Source: Burkholderia ambifaria (GTDB taxonomy: Bacteria > Pseudomonadota > Gammaproteobacteria > Burkholderiales > Burkholderiaceae). From it: a stretch of DNA of 64,000 nt. The notes under the pieces were generated by a model that was not told where the DNA came from, did not search any database, and worked only from the letters and a program-made list of their open reading frames with translations. Position 1 is the first letter of the stretch; each line of letters opens with the position of its first letter. The DNA lies in contig NZ_LKPJ01000011.1 in the NCBI RefSeq assembly GCF_001443045.1, forward strand, positions 62,001 to 126,000, written 5' to 3'. Of this stretch, positions 14,027 through 22,736 are shown piece after piece. The translations under genes and the position numbers were made by a program.

Positions 14027-14977
14027 ATGGAATTTTTCCGCATCCGTAAAGACATTCCGTTCATGCGGCACGCGCTGGTGTTCAACGTGATCTCGCTGGT
14101 CACGTTCCTCGCCGCCGTGTTCTTCCTGTTCCACCGCGGGCTGCACCTGTCCGTCGAATTCACCGGCGGGACGGTGATCGAGGTCCAGTACCAGCAGGCC
14201 GCGCAGCTCGAACCCGTGCGCGACACGCTCGGCAAGCTTGGCTACGCCGATGCGCAGGTGCAGAACTTCGGCACGTCGCGCAACGTGCTGATCCGCCTGC
14301 AGCTGAAGGAAGGCCTCACGTCCGCGCAACAGAGCGACCAGGTGATGACCGCGCTGAAGGCGCAGAGCCCCGACGTGTCGCTGCAGCGCGTCGAGTTCGT
14401 CGGCCCGCAGGTTGGCCGCGAACTCGCGACCGACGGCCTGCTCGCACTCGCGTGCGTGGTGATCGGCATCGTGATCTACCTGTCGATCCGCTTCGAATGG
14501 AAGTACGCGGTCGCCGGCATCATCGCGAACCTGCACGACGTCGTGATCATTCTCGGCTTCTTCGCGTTCTTCCAGTGGGAGTTCTCGCTGGCGGTGCTCG
14601 CGGCGATCCTCGCGGTGCTCGGCTACTCGGTCAACGAGTCGGTCGTCATCTTCGACCGGATCCGCGAAACGTTCCGCCGCGAACGCAGGATGAGCGTGTC
14701 GGAGGTGATCAACCACGCGATCACGACCACGATGTCGCGGACGATCATCACGCACACGTCGACGGAAATGATGGTGCTGTCGATGTTCTTCTTCGGCGGT
14801 CCGACGCTGCACTACTTCGCGCTCGCGCTGACGGTCGGCATCATGTTCGGCATCTACTCGTCGGTGTTCGTCGCGGGCTCGCTCGCGATGTGGCTCGGCA
14901 TCAAGCGCGAAGACCTGATCAAGGACAAGAAGACCGCGCACGACCCGGACGATCCGAACGCGGGCGCGCAGGTTTAA
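14027..14977 (+). CDS. secF: Protein translocase subunit SecF
   Basis: SecF is the partner of SecD in the inner-membrane RND-type export motor. The 316-aa protein has the N-terminal membrane helix, the conserved LSVEFTGGTVIEV, and the membrane block VLGYSVNESVVIFDRIRE. The length matches the family. It follows secD closely and is the last gene of the unit, ending in a strong terminator. Confidence 0.97.
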   Translation: MEFFRIRKDIPFMRHALVFNVISLVTFLAAVFFLFHRGLHLSVEFTGGTVIEVQYQQAAQLEPVRDTLGKLGYADAQVQNFGTSRNVLIRLQLKEGLTSAQQSDQVMTALKAQSPDVSLQRVEFVGPQVGRELATDGLLALACVVIGIVIYLSIRFEWKYAVAGIIANLHDVVIILGFFAFFQWEFSLAVLAAILAVLGYSVNESVVIFDRIRETFRRERRMSVSEVINHAITTTMSRTIITHTSTEMMVLSMFFFGGPTLHYFALALTVGIMFGIYSSVFVAGSLAMWLGIKREDLIKDKKTAHDPDDPNAGAQV

Positions 14978-15004
14978 GCGCCGCGCCGTTTCGGCTGATT
15001 CCGC

Positions 15005-15035
15005 AAGGCCGGTCCCTCGTGGACCGGCCTTTTTT
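15005..15035 (+). terminator. secF terminator
   Basis: An 11-bp perfect stem (AAGGCCGGTCC/GGACCGGCCTT) with a 5-nt loop runs into six T on the plus strand. It lies 28 bases past the secF stop. Confidence 0.9.
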
Positions 15036-15134
15036 CATGTGCGCGCCGCGCCCCCTCCTCCCACGACGCGACGGCGTGCTGCCGTGAGACTGCGAAGTCG
15101 ATCTCTCCCGCGCGACGGATGCCTACGCACGCGA

Positions 15135-16412
15135 TCACCGGAACCCGAACCGCCGCCGCAGCACGACCAGCGCCGCGAGGCTCAGCACGGCCGCGAACAT
15201 CAGGTAGAAACTCGGCGCGGTCTTCATCCCGGTCGCGCGGATCAGCCACGCGATGATGAACGGCCCGAAGCCGCCGAAGATCGTCACCGCGACGTTATAG
15301 GCGAGCGACATCCCGGTCGTGCGCGTCTGCACCGGAAACACTTCGGACAGCAGGCCCGGCAGCGCCGCGAAATAGCCGGTCATCAGGAACGCGAGCAGCA
15401 CCTGCAGCGCGATCAGCGTGCCGAAGCCCGGATGCGCGACCAGATACGCGAACGCCGGATAGATCAGCACGAGAATGCCGACCGCCGGCGCGAACATCAC
15501 GCGCACGCGGCCGTAACGATCCGACCAGTGGCCGACGAGCGGCGCGAACGCCATCTGGATCACGCCGACGACGAGGATCGCCGCGAACGCGGCCGACGGC
15601 GCGAGGCCGAGCTGCTTCACGCCGTAGGTCGGCATGAACAGCACGAGATAGGTCGCGACGGTGCCGAGCACCACCACCCCCATCGCGGCGACGAGCCGCG
15701 CCTTGTGCGTCGCGAACGTGTCGCGCAACGGGCTCGCGGTGCTTTCGGCCGCGAGGAACTCGGGCGTCTCGTCGACCTTCGAGCGGATGTAGTAAGCGAC
15801 GGGCCCGAGCAGCAGCCCGAAGAAGAACGGAATGCGCCAGCCCCACGCGGCCATCTGGTCGGCCGTGAGCTGTGCGTTCAGCACGGTGCCGAAGCCCGCG
15901 GCGAGCAGCGTCGTGAGACCCTGGCTCGCGACCTGCCAGCTCGCGAAGAAGCCGCGCCGGCCCGGCACGTGTTCGGCGAGGAACGCGGTCGCGCTGCCGA
16001 ACTCGCCGCCCGCCGAGAAGCCCTGCATCAGCCGCGCGGCGACGAGGATCAGCGGCGCGGCGACGCCGATCGTCTGGTAGGTCGGCAGCACCGCGATGAC
16101 GAGCGTACCGGCCATCATCAGCAGGATCGACAGCGTGAGTGCGGCCTTGCGGCCCGCGCGGTCGGCGTACGCGCCGAGCACGATCGCGCCGAGCGGGCGC
16201 ATGAAGAACGACACGCCGAACGTGCCGAGCGTGAGCAGCAGCGACACGGTGTCGTTGCCTGCCGGAAAGAACAGCTTCGAGATCGTCACCGCGAAGAAGC
16301 CGTAGACGACGAGATCGAACCATTCGAGCGCGTTGCCGATCGACGCGGCGACCACCGCGCGCCACACGCGCGGCGACGAAGCAATGGAGCTGGACTGCGT
16401 GACGGCGTGCAT
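15135..16412 (-). CDS. MFS transporter, metabolite:H+ symporter (MHS) type
   Basis: This is a 425-aa, 12-helix inner-membrane transporter. The EWFDLVVYGF near the N-terminus and ARLMQGFSAGGEFGSA in helix 4-5 are hallmarks of the MHS group (ProP, CitA, ShiA, KgtP relatives), which import carboxylates, betaines or proline with protons. The GAYADRAGRKAAL loop is the usual MFS motif after helix 2. Substrate cannot be read from sequence. It stands alone: the upstream YceI operon on the same strand ends in a terminator, and secF ends convergently. Confidence 0.85.
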   Translation of the reverse strand: MHAVTQSSSIASSPRVWRAVVAASIGNALEWFDLVVYGFFAVTISKLFFPAGNDTVSLLLTLGTFGVSFFMRPLGAIVLGAYADRAGRKAALTLSILLMMAGTLVIAVLPTYQTIGVAAPLILVAARLMQGFSAGGEFGSATAFLAEHVPGRRGFFASWQVASQGLTTLLAAGFGTVLNAQLTADQMAAWGWRIPFFFGLLLGPVAYYIRSKVDETPEFLAAESTASPLRDTFATHKARLVAAMGVVVLGTVATYLVLFMPTYGVKQLGLAPSAAFAAILVVGVIQMAFAPLVGHWSDRYGRVRVMFAPAVGILVLIYPAFAYLVAHPGFGTLIALQVLLAFLMTGYFAALPGLLSEVFPVQTRTTGMSLAYNVAVTIFGGFGPFIIAWLIRATGMKTAPSFYLMFAAVLSLAALVVLRRRFGFR

Positions 16413-16492
16413 CGGCGATCTCCTTGTCGTTGTACGTTCTGTCCGACGCGTCCGATCTCGCGCCGCGAGCTGTGCCGACGATTATAGGCGCG

Positions 16493-16533
16493 CAAAAAAA
16501 ACCGCCGCGCCCCCGGAAACGGGAGCGCGGCGG
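16493..16533 (-). terminator. Terminator of the cytochrome b561/YceI operon
   Basis: A long GC stem (CCGCCGCGC...GCGCGGCGG with one bulge, GAAA loop) is followed on the minus strand by eight or nine T. It lies 50 bases past the YceI stop and separates that operon from the MFS gene. Confidence 0.85.
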
Positions 16534-16584
16534 CTGGCACGCGGCGGGCCGGCGGCGTGACGCGAGCCGGCCCGGTCGGGCGCG

Positions 16585-17172
16585 TTACTGCTGCTTGACG
16601 GCTTCGGCCGTGATCAGCAGCTTCGTCTTCATCTTGAAGCCGTACTGCTTGCCATAGTCGAGGCCGAAATCGTCGCGGCTGAATTCGCCGACCGCATCGA
16701 CGCCGCACACTTCACGCTTGAGCATCGGGTGCGGCATGCACTTGAGCGAATCGATCTTCAGCGTCAGCGGCTTGGTGACGCCGTGCAGCGTCAGGCTGCC
16801 GACCACCGACACCGGCTTGTCGCCGTCGAACTTGATCGTGCCCTTGTAGTTTGCTTGCGGGAACTTGGTTGCGTCGAAGAATTCGGCCGTCTGCAGGTGC
16901 TCGTCGAGCTTCGCGCTGCCCGTGTGGATCGATGCGATGTCGGTCGTCACGTCGACCGTACCCGTCTTCGCCGCGCGGTCGAGCGTCACGGTGCCGCTCG
17001 ACTTGTCGAACTTGCCGCGCCAGACCGACAGGCCGCCGAAGTGGTCGGCCTCGAAGCTCGGGTACGTGTGGCTCGGGTCGAACTGGTACGTCGCACTGTC
17101 GGCGAACGCCGAGAACGACAGCGACGCGGCCAGCGCGCCCGCGGCGATGATCAGATGCTTTTTCAAACTCAT
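16585..17172 (-). CDS. YceI-family periplasmic protein (distal copy)
   Basis: YceI proteins are small lipocalin-like beta barrels that bind polyisoprenoids such as ubiquinone precursors. The 195-aa protein has a clear signal peptide ([21 protein letters not shown], cleavage probably near residue 24) and then the family opening [19 protein letters not shown]. It has two Cys in the C-terminal half (KCMPH and EVCGV) that could form a disulfide. AAGGAG precedes the ATG. It is the last gene of a cytochrome b561-YceI-YceI operon; the ligand is inferred from the family. Confidence 0.93.
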   Translation of the reverse strand: MSLKKHLIIAAGALAASLSFSAFADSATYQFDPSHTYPSFEADHFGGLSVWRGKFDKSSGTVTLDRAAKTGTVDVTTDIASIHTGSAKLDEHLQTAEFFDATKFPQANYKGTIKFDGDKPVSVVGSLTLHGVTKPLTLKIDSLKCMPHPMLKREVCGVDAVGEFSRDDFGLDYGKQYGFKMKTKLLITAEAVKQQ

Positions 17173-17231
17173 TCTCCTTGGAACAGCGCCGCGCCCTCGC
17201 GCGGCATTCGGGTGATGCGACAGCCCGCCGC

Positions 17232-17792
17232 TTACTTCGTGGCGACGAGATGGAACTTGATCTGCACGTCGTCGGCGACGATCGACGTGTCCTTCCACTC
17301 GCCGGTGCCGACGTTGAACGCCGAACGCTTGATCGGCAGCACGCCGTCGAAGGTCTGCGTCGCGCCGTTCTGCGTGACCGTGACGGGCACCGTGATGGTC
17401 TCGGACTTGCCCTTGATCGTCAGCTTGCCGGTCACGTTGTATTTGTTGCCGCCGGCCGGCGCGATCGCCGACGACGCGAAGGTCGCCTGCGGATACGCCT
17501 TCGCGTCGAACCAGTCCTTGCCCGCGACCTGGTCGTTGTACATCTTGTCGCCGAGATCGAAGCTCGCGATGTCGATCGTCATTTGCGCGCTGCCCTGCGC
17601 GGTCTTCGCCGGATCGAACTTCACCTGCGCGGAAAACTTCTTGAATGCGCCTTCGGTCGGCACGTTCATCTGCTTCGAGACGGCCGACACCTTGCTCTTC
17701 GCGAGGTCGACGTCGGCGTGCGCCGCGGCCGACGCGACAAGTGACACCGCGGCGAACGCGGTCAGCATGGAGCGGGAGAAAGACACTTTCAT
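17232..17792 (-). CDS. YceI-family periplasmic protein (proximal copy)
   Basis: This is a second YceI-type barrel, 186 aa, with a signal peptide ([25 protein letters not shown]). Its mature start [14 protein letters not shown] is quite different from the neighbouring copy, so this is an old duplication rather than a recent one. I chose the ATG giving MKVSFSR because GAAGGAT lies just upstream. An in-frame ATG four codons earlier overlaps the stop of the cytochrome b561 gene. Family knowledge suggests binding of an isoprenoid lipid; the exact role is unknown. Confidence 0.9.
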   Translation of the reverse strand: MKVSFSRSMLTAFAAVSLVASAAAHADVDLAKSKVSAVSKQMNVPTEGAFKKFSAQVKFDPAKTAQGSAQMTIDIASFDLGDKMYNDQVAGKDWFDAKAYPQATFASSAIAPAGGNKYNVTGKLTIKGKSETITVPVTVTQNGATQTFDGVLPIKRSAFNVGTGEWKDTSIVADDVQIKFHLVATK

Positions 17793-17800
17793 GGGATCCT

Positions 17801-18361
17801 TCATTTGGCAAAGGGAAGCATCCGCGACAGCAGGCCGTCGCGGTCCAACATCTGGTGCTTGAGCGCCGCGAGCACGTGCAGCGAGACGAGCGCAAGCAAA
17901 ATGTAATTCAAGGACACGTGAAGCGTCTTGAAGGTTTCCTTCAGCACCGGATCGGGATCGATCAGGCGCGGCAGCGGCACGATGCCGAGGTACACGACCG
18001 GGATGTTCGACGCCGAGCTGTACAGGTAGCCGGTCATCGGAATCACGAGCATCAGCACGTACAGCAGGATGTGCACGCCGTGCGACGCCGCACGCTGCCA
18101 CGCCGGCGTATCGCCCGGCAGCGCGGGCGCCGCGTGAGTCGCACGCCACAGCACGCGCACGACGGCCAGCGCGAATGCCGTCACGCCGATCCACTTGTGC
18201 CACGAGAAATACTTCAGCTTGGTCGGCGTGAAACCGGGGATGTCGGTCATCACCCAGCCGAGCGCGAAGCCGCAGATGATCAGCAGCGCGATCAGCCAGT
18301 GCAGCGCGATCGCGGTCTGCGTGTAACGTGCCGGCCTGGCCGGCAGCGAATTCGATGCCAT
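17801..18361 (-). CDS. Cytochrome b561
   Basis: This 186-aa, four-helix di-haem b protein of the inner membrane belongs to the bacterial CybB type, thought to pass electrons between quinol and a periplasmic partner. Candidate haem-ligand histidines lie in ALHWL (helix 1), SWHKW (helix 2) and the LHVSL/SLHVL segments of the last helices. It is the first gene of a three-gene operon with two YceI proteins, the common YceI-cytochrome b561 pairing seen in many proteobacteria. It ends at the start of the next gene. Confidence 0.92.
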   Translation of the reverse strand: MASNSLPARPARYTQTAIALHWLIALLIICGFALGWVMTDIPGFTPTKLKYFSWHKWIGVTAFALAVVRVLWRATHAAPALPGDTPAWQRAASHGVHILLYVLMLVIPMTGYLYSSASNIPVVYLGIVPLPRLIDPDPVLKETFKTLHVSLNYILLALVSLHVLAALKHQMLDRDGLLSRMLPFAK

Positions 18362-18529
18362 CTTGGATTCCTCAGTTGAGCGAACGGCTGCGCCGGTAAA
18401 TTCGTCCGACGCTTGTCAAGGGCGCCATGCTACCGCAACCTTTTGTCACGCGCGGACTCTGAGGACAGGCTCGCCAGCCGGCTGCCACGTTCGCGTCAGG
18501 TTACCGAACGGTCACAATAAACACGGGCG

Positions 18530-18561
18530 TTGACACCGCGAAAAGGCCGTTTTGGTAAGAT
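18530..18561 (+). promoter_or_regulatory. Candidate promoter of the pqi operon
   Basis: A consensus -35 TTGACA (18530-18535) is followed 20 bases later by TAAGAT (18556-18561). The spacer is longer than the ideal 17, which often marks regulated promoters (for example SoxR-type), but no SoxR-like palindrome is evident between the boxes. Confidence 0.4.
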
Positions 18562-18619
18562 TGGCGCGGGTTCCGGCCCCGTCGACGCACGCATCTGCCG
18601 TCACGCAACCGCCTTCTCC

Positions 18620-19285
18620 ATGCAACGATACGACCTGATTGCCTGCCACGAATGCGACGCACTGTTGCATAAACCGCGCCTCAGCGGCCGCGAAATCGCG
18701 CGCTGTCCGCGTTGCGACGCGCTGCTCTATCGCAACAGCACCACGCAGATCGAGCGAATCACCGCGCTCGCGGTCGCGGCGCTGGTCACGTTCGTCATCG
18801 CGCAGACGTTCCCGATTCTCGAAATGGACCTGAACGGCACCCGCGTGCAGACGACGCTGATCGGCGCGATCGATGCGCTGTGGCACCAGGACATGGCGGT
18901 CGTCGGCGTGATGGTGTTCTGCTCGACCGTGCTGTTCCCGCTCGTCGAGATGGCCGCGCTGCTTTACGTGCTGCTGCCGATCCGCCGCGGTGTCGTGCCG
19001 CCTGGCCTCAACCTCGTGCTGCGCATGATCCAGCTCGTGCGGCCGTGGGGCATGATCGAGGTGTTCATGCTCGGCATCCTCGTGACGATCGTGAAGATGG
19101 TGAGTCTCGCAAGGGTCGTTCCCGACGCCGCGCTGTTCGCGTTCGGCGCGCTCACGCTGATGACCGCCGTCGTGCTGATGTTCGATCCGCGCACGCTGTG
19201 GGACATCGCCGACGACCTGCGCGCCGGCCGCTCGCCCGCGCGGCCCGACGACGCCACGCCGCTGCCGCAAGGTCCCCGCCGATGA
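18620..19285 (+). CDS. pqiA: Paraquat-inducible protein A, first half-protein
   Basis: PqiA is the inner-membrane component of the Pqi lipid-transport system. This 221-aa protein has a zinc-ribbon-like start (CHECD...CPRCD) and about four membrane helices, which is one of the two repeats found fused in E. coli PqiA (about 417 aa). The other repeat is the next gene, which overlaps by 4 bases (ATGA). I chose the ATG giving MQRYDLIACHECD because it begins just before the Cys motif. It heads a four-gene overlapping operon. Confidence 0.9.
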   Translation: MQRYDLIACHECDALLHKPRLSGREIARCPRCDALLYRNSTTQIERITALAVAALVTFVIAQTFPILEMDLNGTRVQTTLIGAIDALWHQDMAVVGVMVFCSTVLFPLVEMAALLYVLLPIRRGVVPPGLNLVLRMIQLVRPWGMIEVFMLGILVTIVKMVSLARVVPDAALFAFGALTLMTAVVLMFDPRTLWDIADDLRAGRSPARPDDATPLPQGPRR

Positions 19286-19911
19286 CGACACCGACCGCCG
19301 CCCGCGAGGGCTACGCCAGCTGCCACGCGTGCGGGCTCGTGCAGACGATCGATCATCCGCACGCGCATTGCGCGCGCTGCGGCAGCGCGCTCCATTTCCG
19401 TACGCCGAACAGCATCATGCGCACCTGGGCGCTGCTGATCGCGGCCGCGATCCTCTATATCCCGGCGAACCTGCTGCCGATCCTGCACACGTCGTCGATC
19501 GTCGGCTCGCAGGAAGACACGATCATGAGCGGCGTCATCTATTTCTGGACATCGGGCGACTGGCCGCTCGCCGTCGTCGTGTTCGTCGCCAGCGTCCTCG
19601 TGCCGATGCTCAAGCTCGGCGTGCTGACGATCCTCGTGACCAGCGCGCAGCGGCGCGCCGCGTGGCGGCCGCTGCAGCGCACGCGCCTGTTCCGGATCGT
19701 CGAGCGGATCGGCCGCTGGTCGATGCTCGACATCTTCGTCGTGACGCTGACCGTCGCGCTCGTCCATTTCCGTTCGCTCGCCGTGATCACGGCCGGCCCC
19801 GGCGCGCTCGCGTTCGGCTCGGTCGTGATCCTGACGATGCTCGCGTCGATGCAGTTCGATCCCCGCCTGATCTGGGATCCAGTCGAAACCTCAGGGAAAC
19901 ACCATGAATAG
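19282..19911 (+). CDS. pqiA: Paraquat-inducible protein A, second half-protein
   Basis: This is the second PqiA repeat as a separate 209-aa protein. It has a zinc-ribbon-like CHACG...CARCG motif at residues 14-36 and four predicted membrane helices (the first is WALLIAAAILYIPANLLPIL). It overlaps the first half-protein by 4 bases and pqiB by 8 bases, so the three are probably translationally coupled and form one complex. The split, as opposed to the fused E. coli form, is the only odd point. Confidence 0.9.
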   Translation: MTTPTAAREGYASCHACGLVQTIDHPHAHCARCGSALHFRTPNSIMRTWALLIAAAILYIPANLLPILHTSSIVGSQEDTIMSGVIYFWTSGDWPLAVVVFVASVLVPMLKLGVLTILVTSAQRRAAWRPLQRTRLFRIVERIGRWSMLDIFVVTLTVALVHFRSLAVITAGPGALAFGSVVILTMLASMQFDPRLIWDPVETSGKHHE

Positions 19912-21523
19912 TCCGCAAGGCCCGCAGCACGACGCGTCCCGGCCACCCGATCCGGCGATCTCGACGAAAGGCGGCTGGCTGCCGTCGCTCGTCTGGCTCG
20001 TGCCGCTGATCGCCGCGCTGATCGGCATCGGCCTCGTGATCAAGTCCGTGCGCGAGCGCGGCCCGGAAATCTCGATCAGCTTCCACAGCGCGGAAGGGCT
20101 CGAGCCGGGCAAGACGCAGGTCAAGTACAAGGACGTCGAGATCGGCATGGTCAAGACGATCAAGCTGTCGAAGGACCTGTCGCGCGTGCTCGTCCAGGTG
20201 CAGCTGAAGAAGGAAGCCGAGGACTTCGCGGTCAAGGGCTCGCGCTTCTGGATCGTGCGTCCGCGCGTCGGCACGACCGGCGTGTCGGGGCTCGGCACGC
20301 TGCTGTCGGGCGCGTACATCGGCGTCGACGCCGGCCACGGGCAGGACACGCAGAGCGACTTCACGGGCCTCGAGACGCCGCCGGCCGTGACCGGCGACCA
20401 GAAGGGCACACAGTATGTGCTGCGCGGCGATTCGCTCGGCTCAGTCGACATCGGTTCGCCCATCTACTACCGCCGCGTGCAGGTCGGCCAGGTGGTCGGC
20501 TTCTCGCTCGACAAGGACGGCACGGGCGTCACGTTCAACGTGTTCGTCAACGCGCCGTACGACCAGTACGTCGGCGTGAACTCGCGCTGGTGGCAGGCGA
20601 GCGGCGTCGACCTGCGGCTCGATTCGAGCGGCCTGAAGCTGAACACGCAGTCGCTCGCGACGGTGATCCTCGGCGGCATCGCGTTCCAGACGCCGCCGAA
20701 CCAGGACAGCGGCGCAACCGCTCCGAACAACACGACCTTCCGCCTCGGCTCCGACGAGGCCGACGCGATGCGCGACCCGGACGGCCAGCCGCTGCAGGTC
20801 GTGATGAACTTCAACCAGTCGCTGCGCGGGCTTGCCGTCGGCGCGCCGGTCGATTTCCGCGGCATCGTGCTCGGCGAAGTGACGAACATCGGCATCGACT
20901 TCGATCCGAAGACCAAGAACTTCCTGATGCCGGTGACGATGAACATCTATCCGGAGCGGCTCGGCCGGCGTTTCCGCGAAACGATCGAGAGCAAGGGCGA
21001 ACCGGCCCGCCGCGAGATCGTCGAGCGCCTCGTCAAGCACGGGCTGCGCGGCCAGCTGCGCACCGGCAACCTGCTGACGAGCCAGCTGTACGTCGCGCTC
21101 GACTTCTTCCCGAAGGCGCCGGCCGTGACGATCGACGCGGCGCGCCAGCCGCTCGAGCTGCCGACCGTGCCGAACACGCTCGACGAGCTGCAGCTGCAGG
21201 TCGCCGACATCGCGAAGAAGCTCGACAAGGTGCCGTTCGACCAGATCGGCGCGAACCTGAACAGCGCGCTGTCGAACGCCGACAAGCTGTTCAAGCAGCT
21301 CGACACGCAGGTCGCGCCGGAAGCGCGCGACACGCTGTCGGCCGCGAAGCAGACCTTCTCGACCGCCGAGGCGACGCTGCAGCAGGATTCGCCGCTGCAG
21401 TCCGACGTGCGCGGCGCGCTGAAGGAGCTCACGCGCACGCTGCAATCGCTGAACGCGCTCGCCGACTATCTGGAGCGCCATCCCGAATCGCTGCTCAAGG
21501 GCAAGCCAGGAGACCAACAATGA
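19904..21523 (+). CDS. pqiB: Paraquat-inducible protein B, MCE-domain protein
   Basis: PqiB spans the periplasm as a stack of MCE rings with a long helical needle and is thought to move lipids between the membranes. The 539-aa protein has one N-terminal membrane helix (about residues 25-47). Three MCE-type repeats follow (the first around EGLEPGKTQVKYKDVEIG; another around GLAVGAPVDFRGIVLGEV), then a C-terminal coiled-coil-like segment rich in Leu, Asp and Gln. The length is close to E. coli PqiB (546). Its start overlaps the end of pqiA and its stop overlaps pqiC. Confidence 0.94.
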   Translation: MNSPQGPQHDASRPPDPAISTKGGWLPSLVWLVPLIAALIGIGLVIKSVRERGPEISISFHSAEGLEPGKTQVKYKDVEIGMVKTIKLSKDLSRVLVQVQLKKEAEDFAVKGSRFWIVRPRVGTTGVSGLGTLLSGAYIGVDAGHGQDTQSDFTGLETPPAVTGDQKGTQYVLRGDSLGSVDIGSPIYYRRVQVGQVVGFSLDKDGTGVTFNVFVNAPYDQYVGVNSRWWQASGVDLRLDSSGLKLNTQSLATVILGGIAFQTPPNQDSGATAPNNTTFRLGSDEADAMRDPDGQPLQVVMNFNQSLRGLAVGAPVDFRGIVLGEVTNIGIDFDPKTKNFLMPVTMNIYPERLGRRFRETIESKGEPARREIVERLVKHGLRGQLRTGNLLTSQLYVALDFFPKAPAVTIDAARQPLELPTVPNTLDELQLQVADIAKKLDKVPFDQIGANLNSALSNADKLFKQLDTQVAPEARDTLSAAKQTFSTAEATLQQDSPLQSDVRGALKELTRTLQSLNALADYLERHPESLLKGKPGDQQ

Positions 21524-22242
21524 CGACACGCGTGAACGGTTTCGCGAGCGGCGCGGCGGCGGCCTTCGCCGCACTCGCGCTCGCCGCGTGCAGCTCGCCG
21601 CCCGCGCGGTTCTATACGCTGAGCCCGGCCGACGCCGCGGCGCCCGTGCGCACCGCGCCCGCCAATCCGGCGTTCCTGATCGAAGTGCCGTCCGTCGGCG
21701 TGCCCGAGCAGGTCGCGAAGAACCAGCTCGTCGTGCAGAAGAACGCCGCGCAGGTCGACGTGCTCGAGCAGGAGCGCTGGGCCGCGCCGCCCGCCGACGA
21801 GATTCGCCGCGCGCTGTCCGACGATCTCGCCGCGCAGCTCGGCACGATCGACGTCGCGAATTCCGCGTATCCGGCCGGCGTGCCCGTCTATCGGATCAGC
21901 GTGAACGTGCAGCGCTTCGAGTCGTGGCCCGGCAAGCGTGCGGCGATCGATGCGGTGTGGAGCGTGCGCGCGCTCGGCACGCAGGCGGTGATGACGTGCC
22001 GCACGAGCGTCGCGGAACCGGTCGCCGACGGCTACGACGCGCTCGTTGCCGGACACCGGCGCGCACTGGACGTGATTGCAGCGCAGGCTGCGTCCGGCGT
22101 GCGCGCAATGGCCGCGCGGGGCGGTGCGACGGCGGCCTCGACCGCGTCCGGCAAGGCAACGTCCGCCGCGCCTGCCGTGCCCTGCCCGGCCAATCCGACG
22201 CCCGGCGACGACGCAGGCGCGACCGGCAAGTCCGGCGCGTAA
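21520..22242 (+). CDS. pqiC: PqiC-type outer-membrane lipoprotein
   Basis: This 240-aa lipoprotein has a signal peptide ending in the lipobox LAAC with Cys24. The mature part opens with ARFYTLSP, typical of the ABC-type transport auxiliary lipoprotein family (PqiC/YmbA), which anchors PqiB to the outer membrane. It ends with a low-complexity Ala/Thr/Pro tail of about 45 residues. An AGGAG ribosome site lies nine bases before the ATG, which overlaps the pqiB stop. It is the last gene of the pqi operon. Confidence 0.92.
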   Translation: MTTRVNGFASGAAAAFAALALAACSSPPARFYTLSPADAAAPVRTAPANPAFLIEVPSVGVPEQVAKNQLVVQKNAAQVDVLEQERWAAPPADEIRRALSDDLAAQLGTIDVANSAYPAGVPVYRISVNVQRFESWPGKRAAIDAVWSVRALGTQAVMTCRTSVAEPVADGYDALVAGHRRALDVIAAQAASGVRAMAARGGATAASTASGKATSAAPAVPCPANPTPGDDAGATGKSGA

Positions 22243-22736
22243 GCGCACGGCGCGCGGCCCGGTGCATTCGCGCATGCGACCGCATGCGGCATGCGCCGCC
22301 CGATAGCCGTCATCGGCGGCGAACCGCGTGCGCGCGGCGCCGCGCACGCCAATTCGCCGCCATCGCCGTTCGGCCGACGCCGCACGGCATCCATCGGCCG
22401 AACGGCGGCTTTGCATTGTTTGTCAAAATCCGCCGGAACCGGCGCCACACACCGCGGTCGGCTTGCGTTTTCGCGCCCGATTGACGATCCTACGCACTTC
22501 CCGGCTTGCGCCGCCCGTCGTGCGCGCGAGCCAGCGGCGATCCGCCCGCGTCCGATCCGATCGCCACGCCTCTCGGGGCTCGCGCGCATCCGCGCGCGGC
22601 GCATCGGGGCAGCCGCATCGCGGATCGCCACGCGTCGTCCGGCTACGCGACCAGCCTCACCGTTCTCCCCGGCGCCGCGCCGTGTTCCCGGCCGGCATCC
22701 CGAACCCGCCCGTCCAGGGCTTTCGCTATTCCGTTT
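22243..22736 (+). other. 494-base gap between pqiC and the next gene
   Basis: I see no convincing gene here. Long open frames cross it, but they are Arg-rich, lack ribosome sites and have no recognisable domain. There is no obvious terminator after pqiC and no strong promoter. The gap may hold the promoter of the downstream membrane-protein gene. Confidence 0.4.

Noticed and set aside
11867..14941. 1024-aa open frame on the minus strand opposite secD-secF
   Set aside because: It is an antisense shadow of two well-identified genes, rich in Arg, His and Asp as expected from GC-rich codons read backwards, with no domain.
22506..22736. N-terminal extension of the Gcr-family membrane protein
   Set aside because: The frame is open upstream, but the extra 77 residues are Arg/Ala-rich with no ribosome site, so the later ATG was used.
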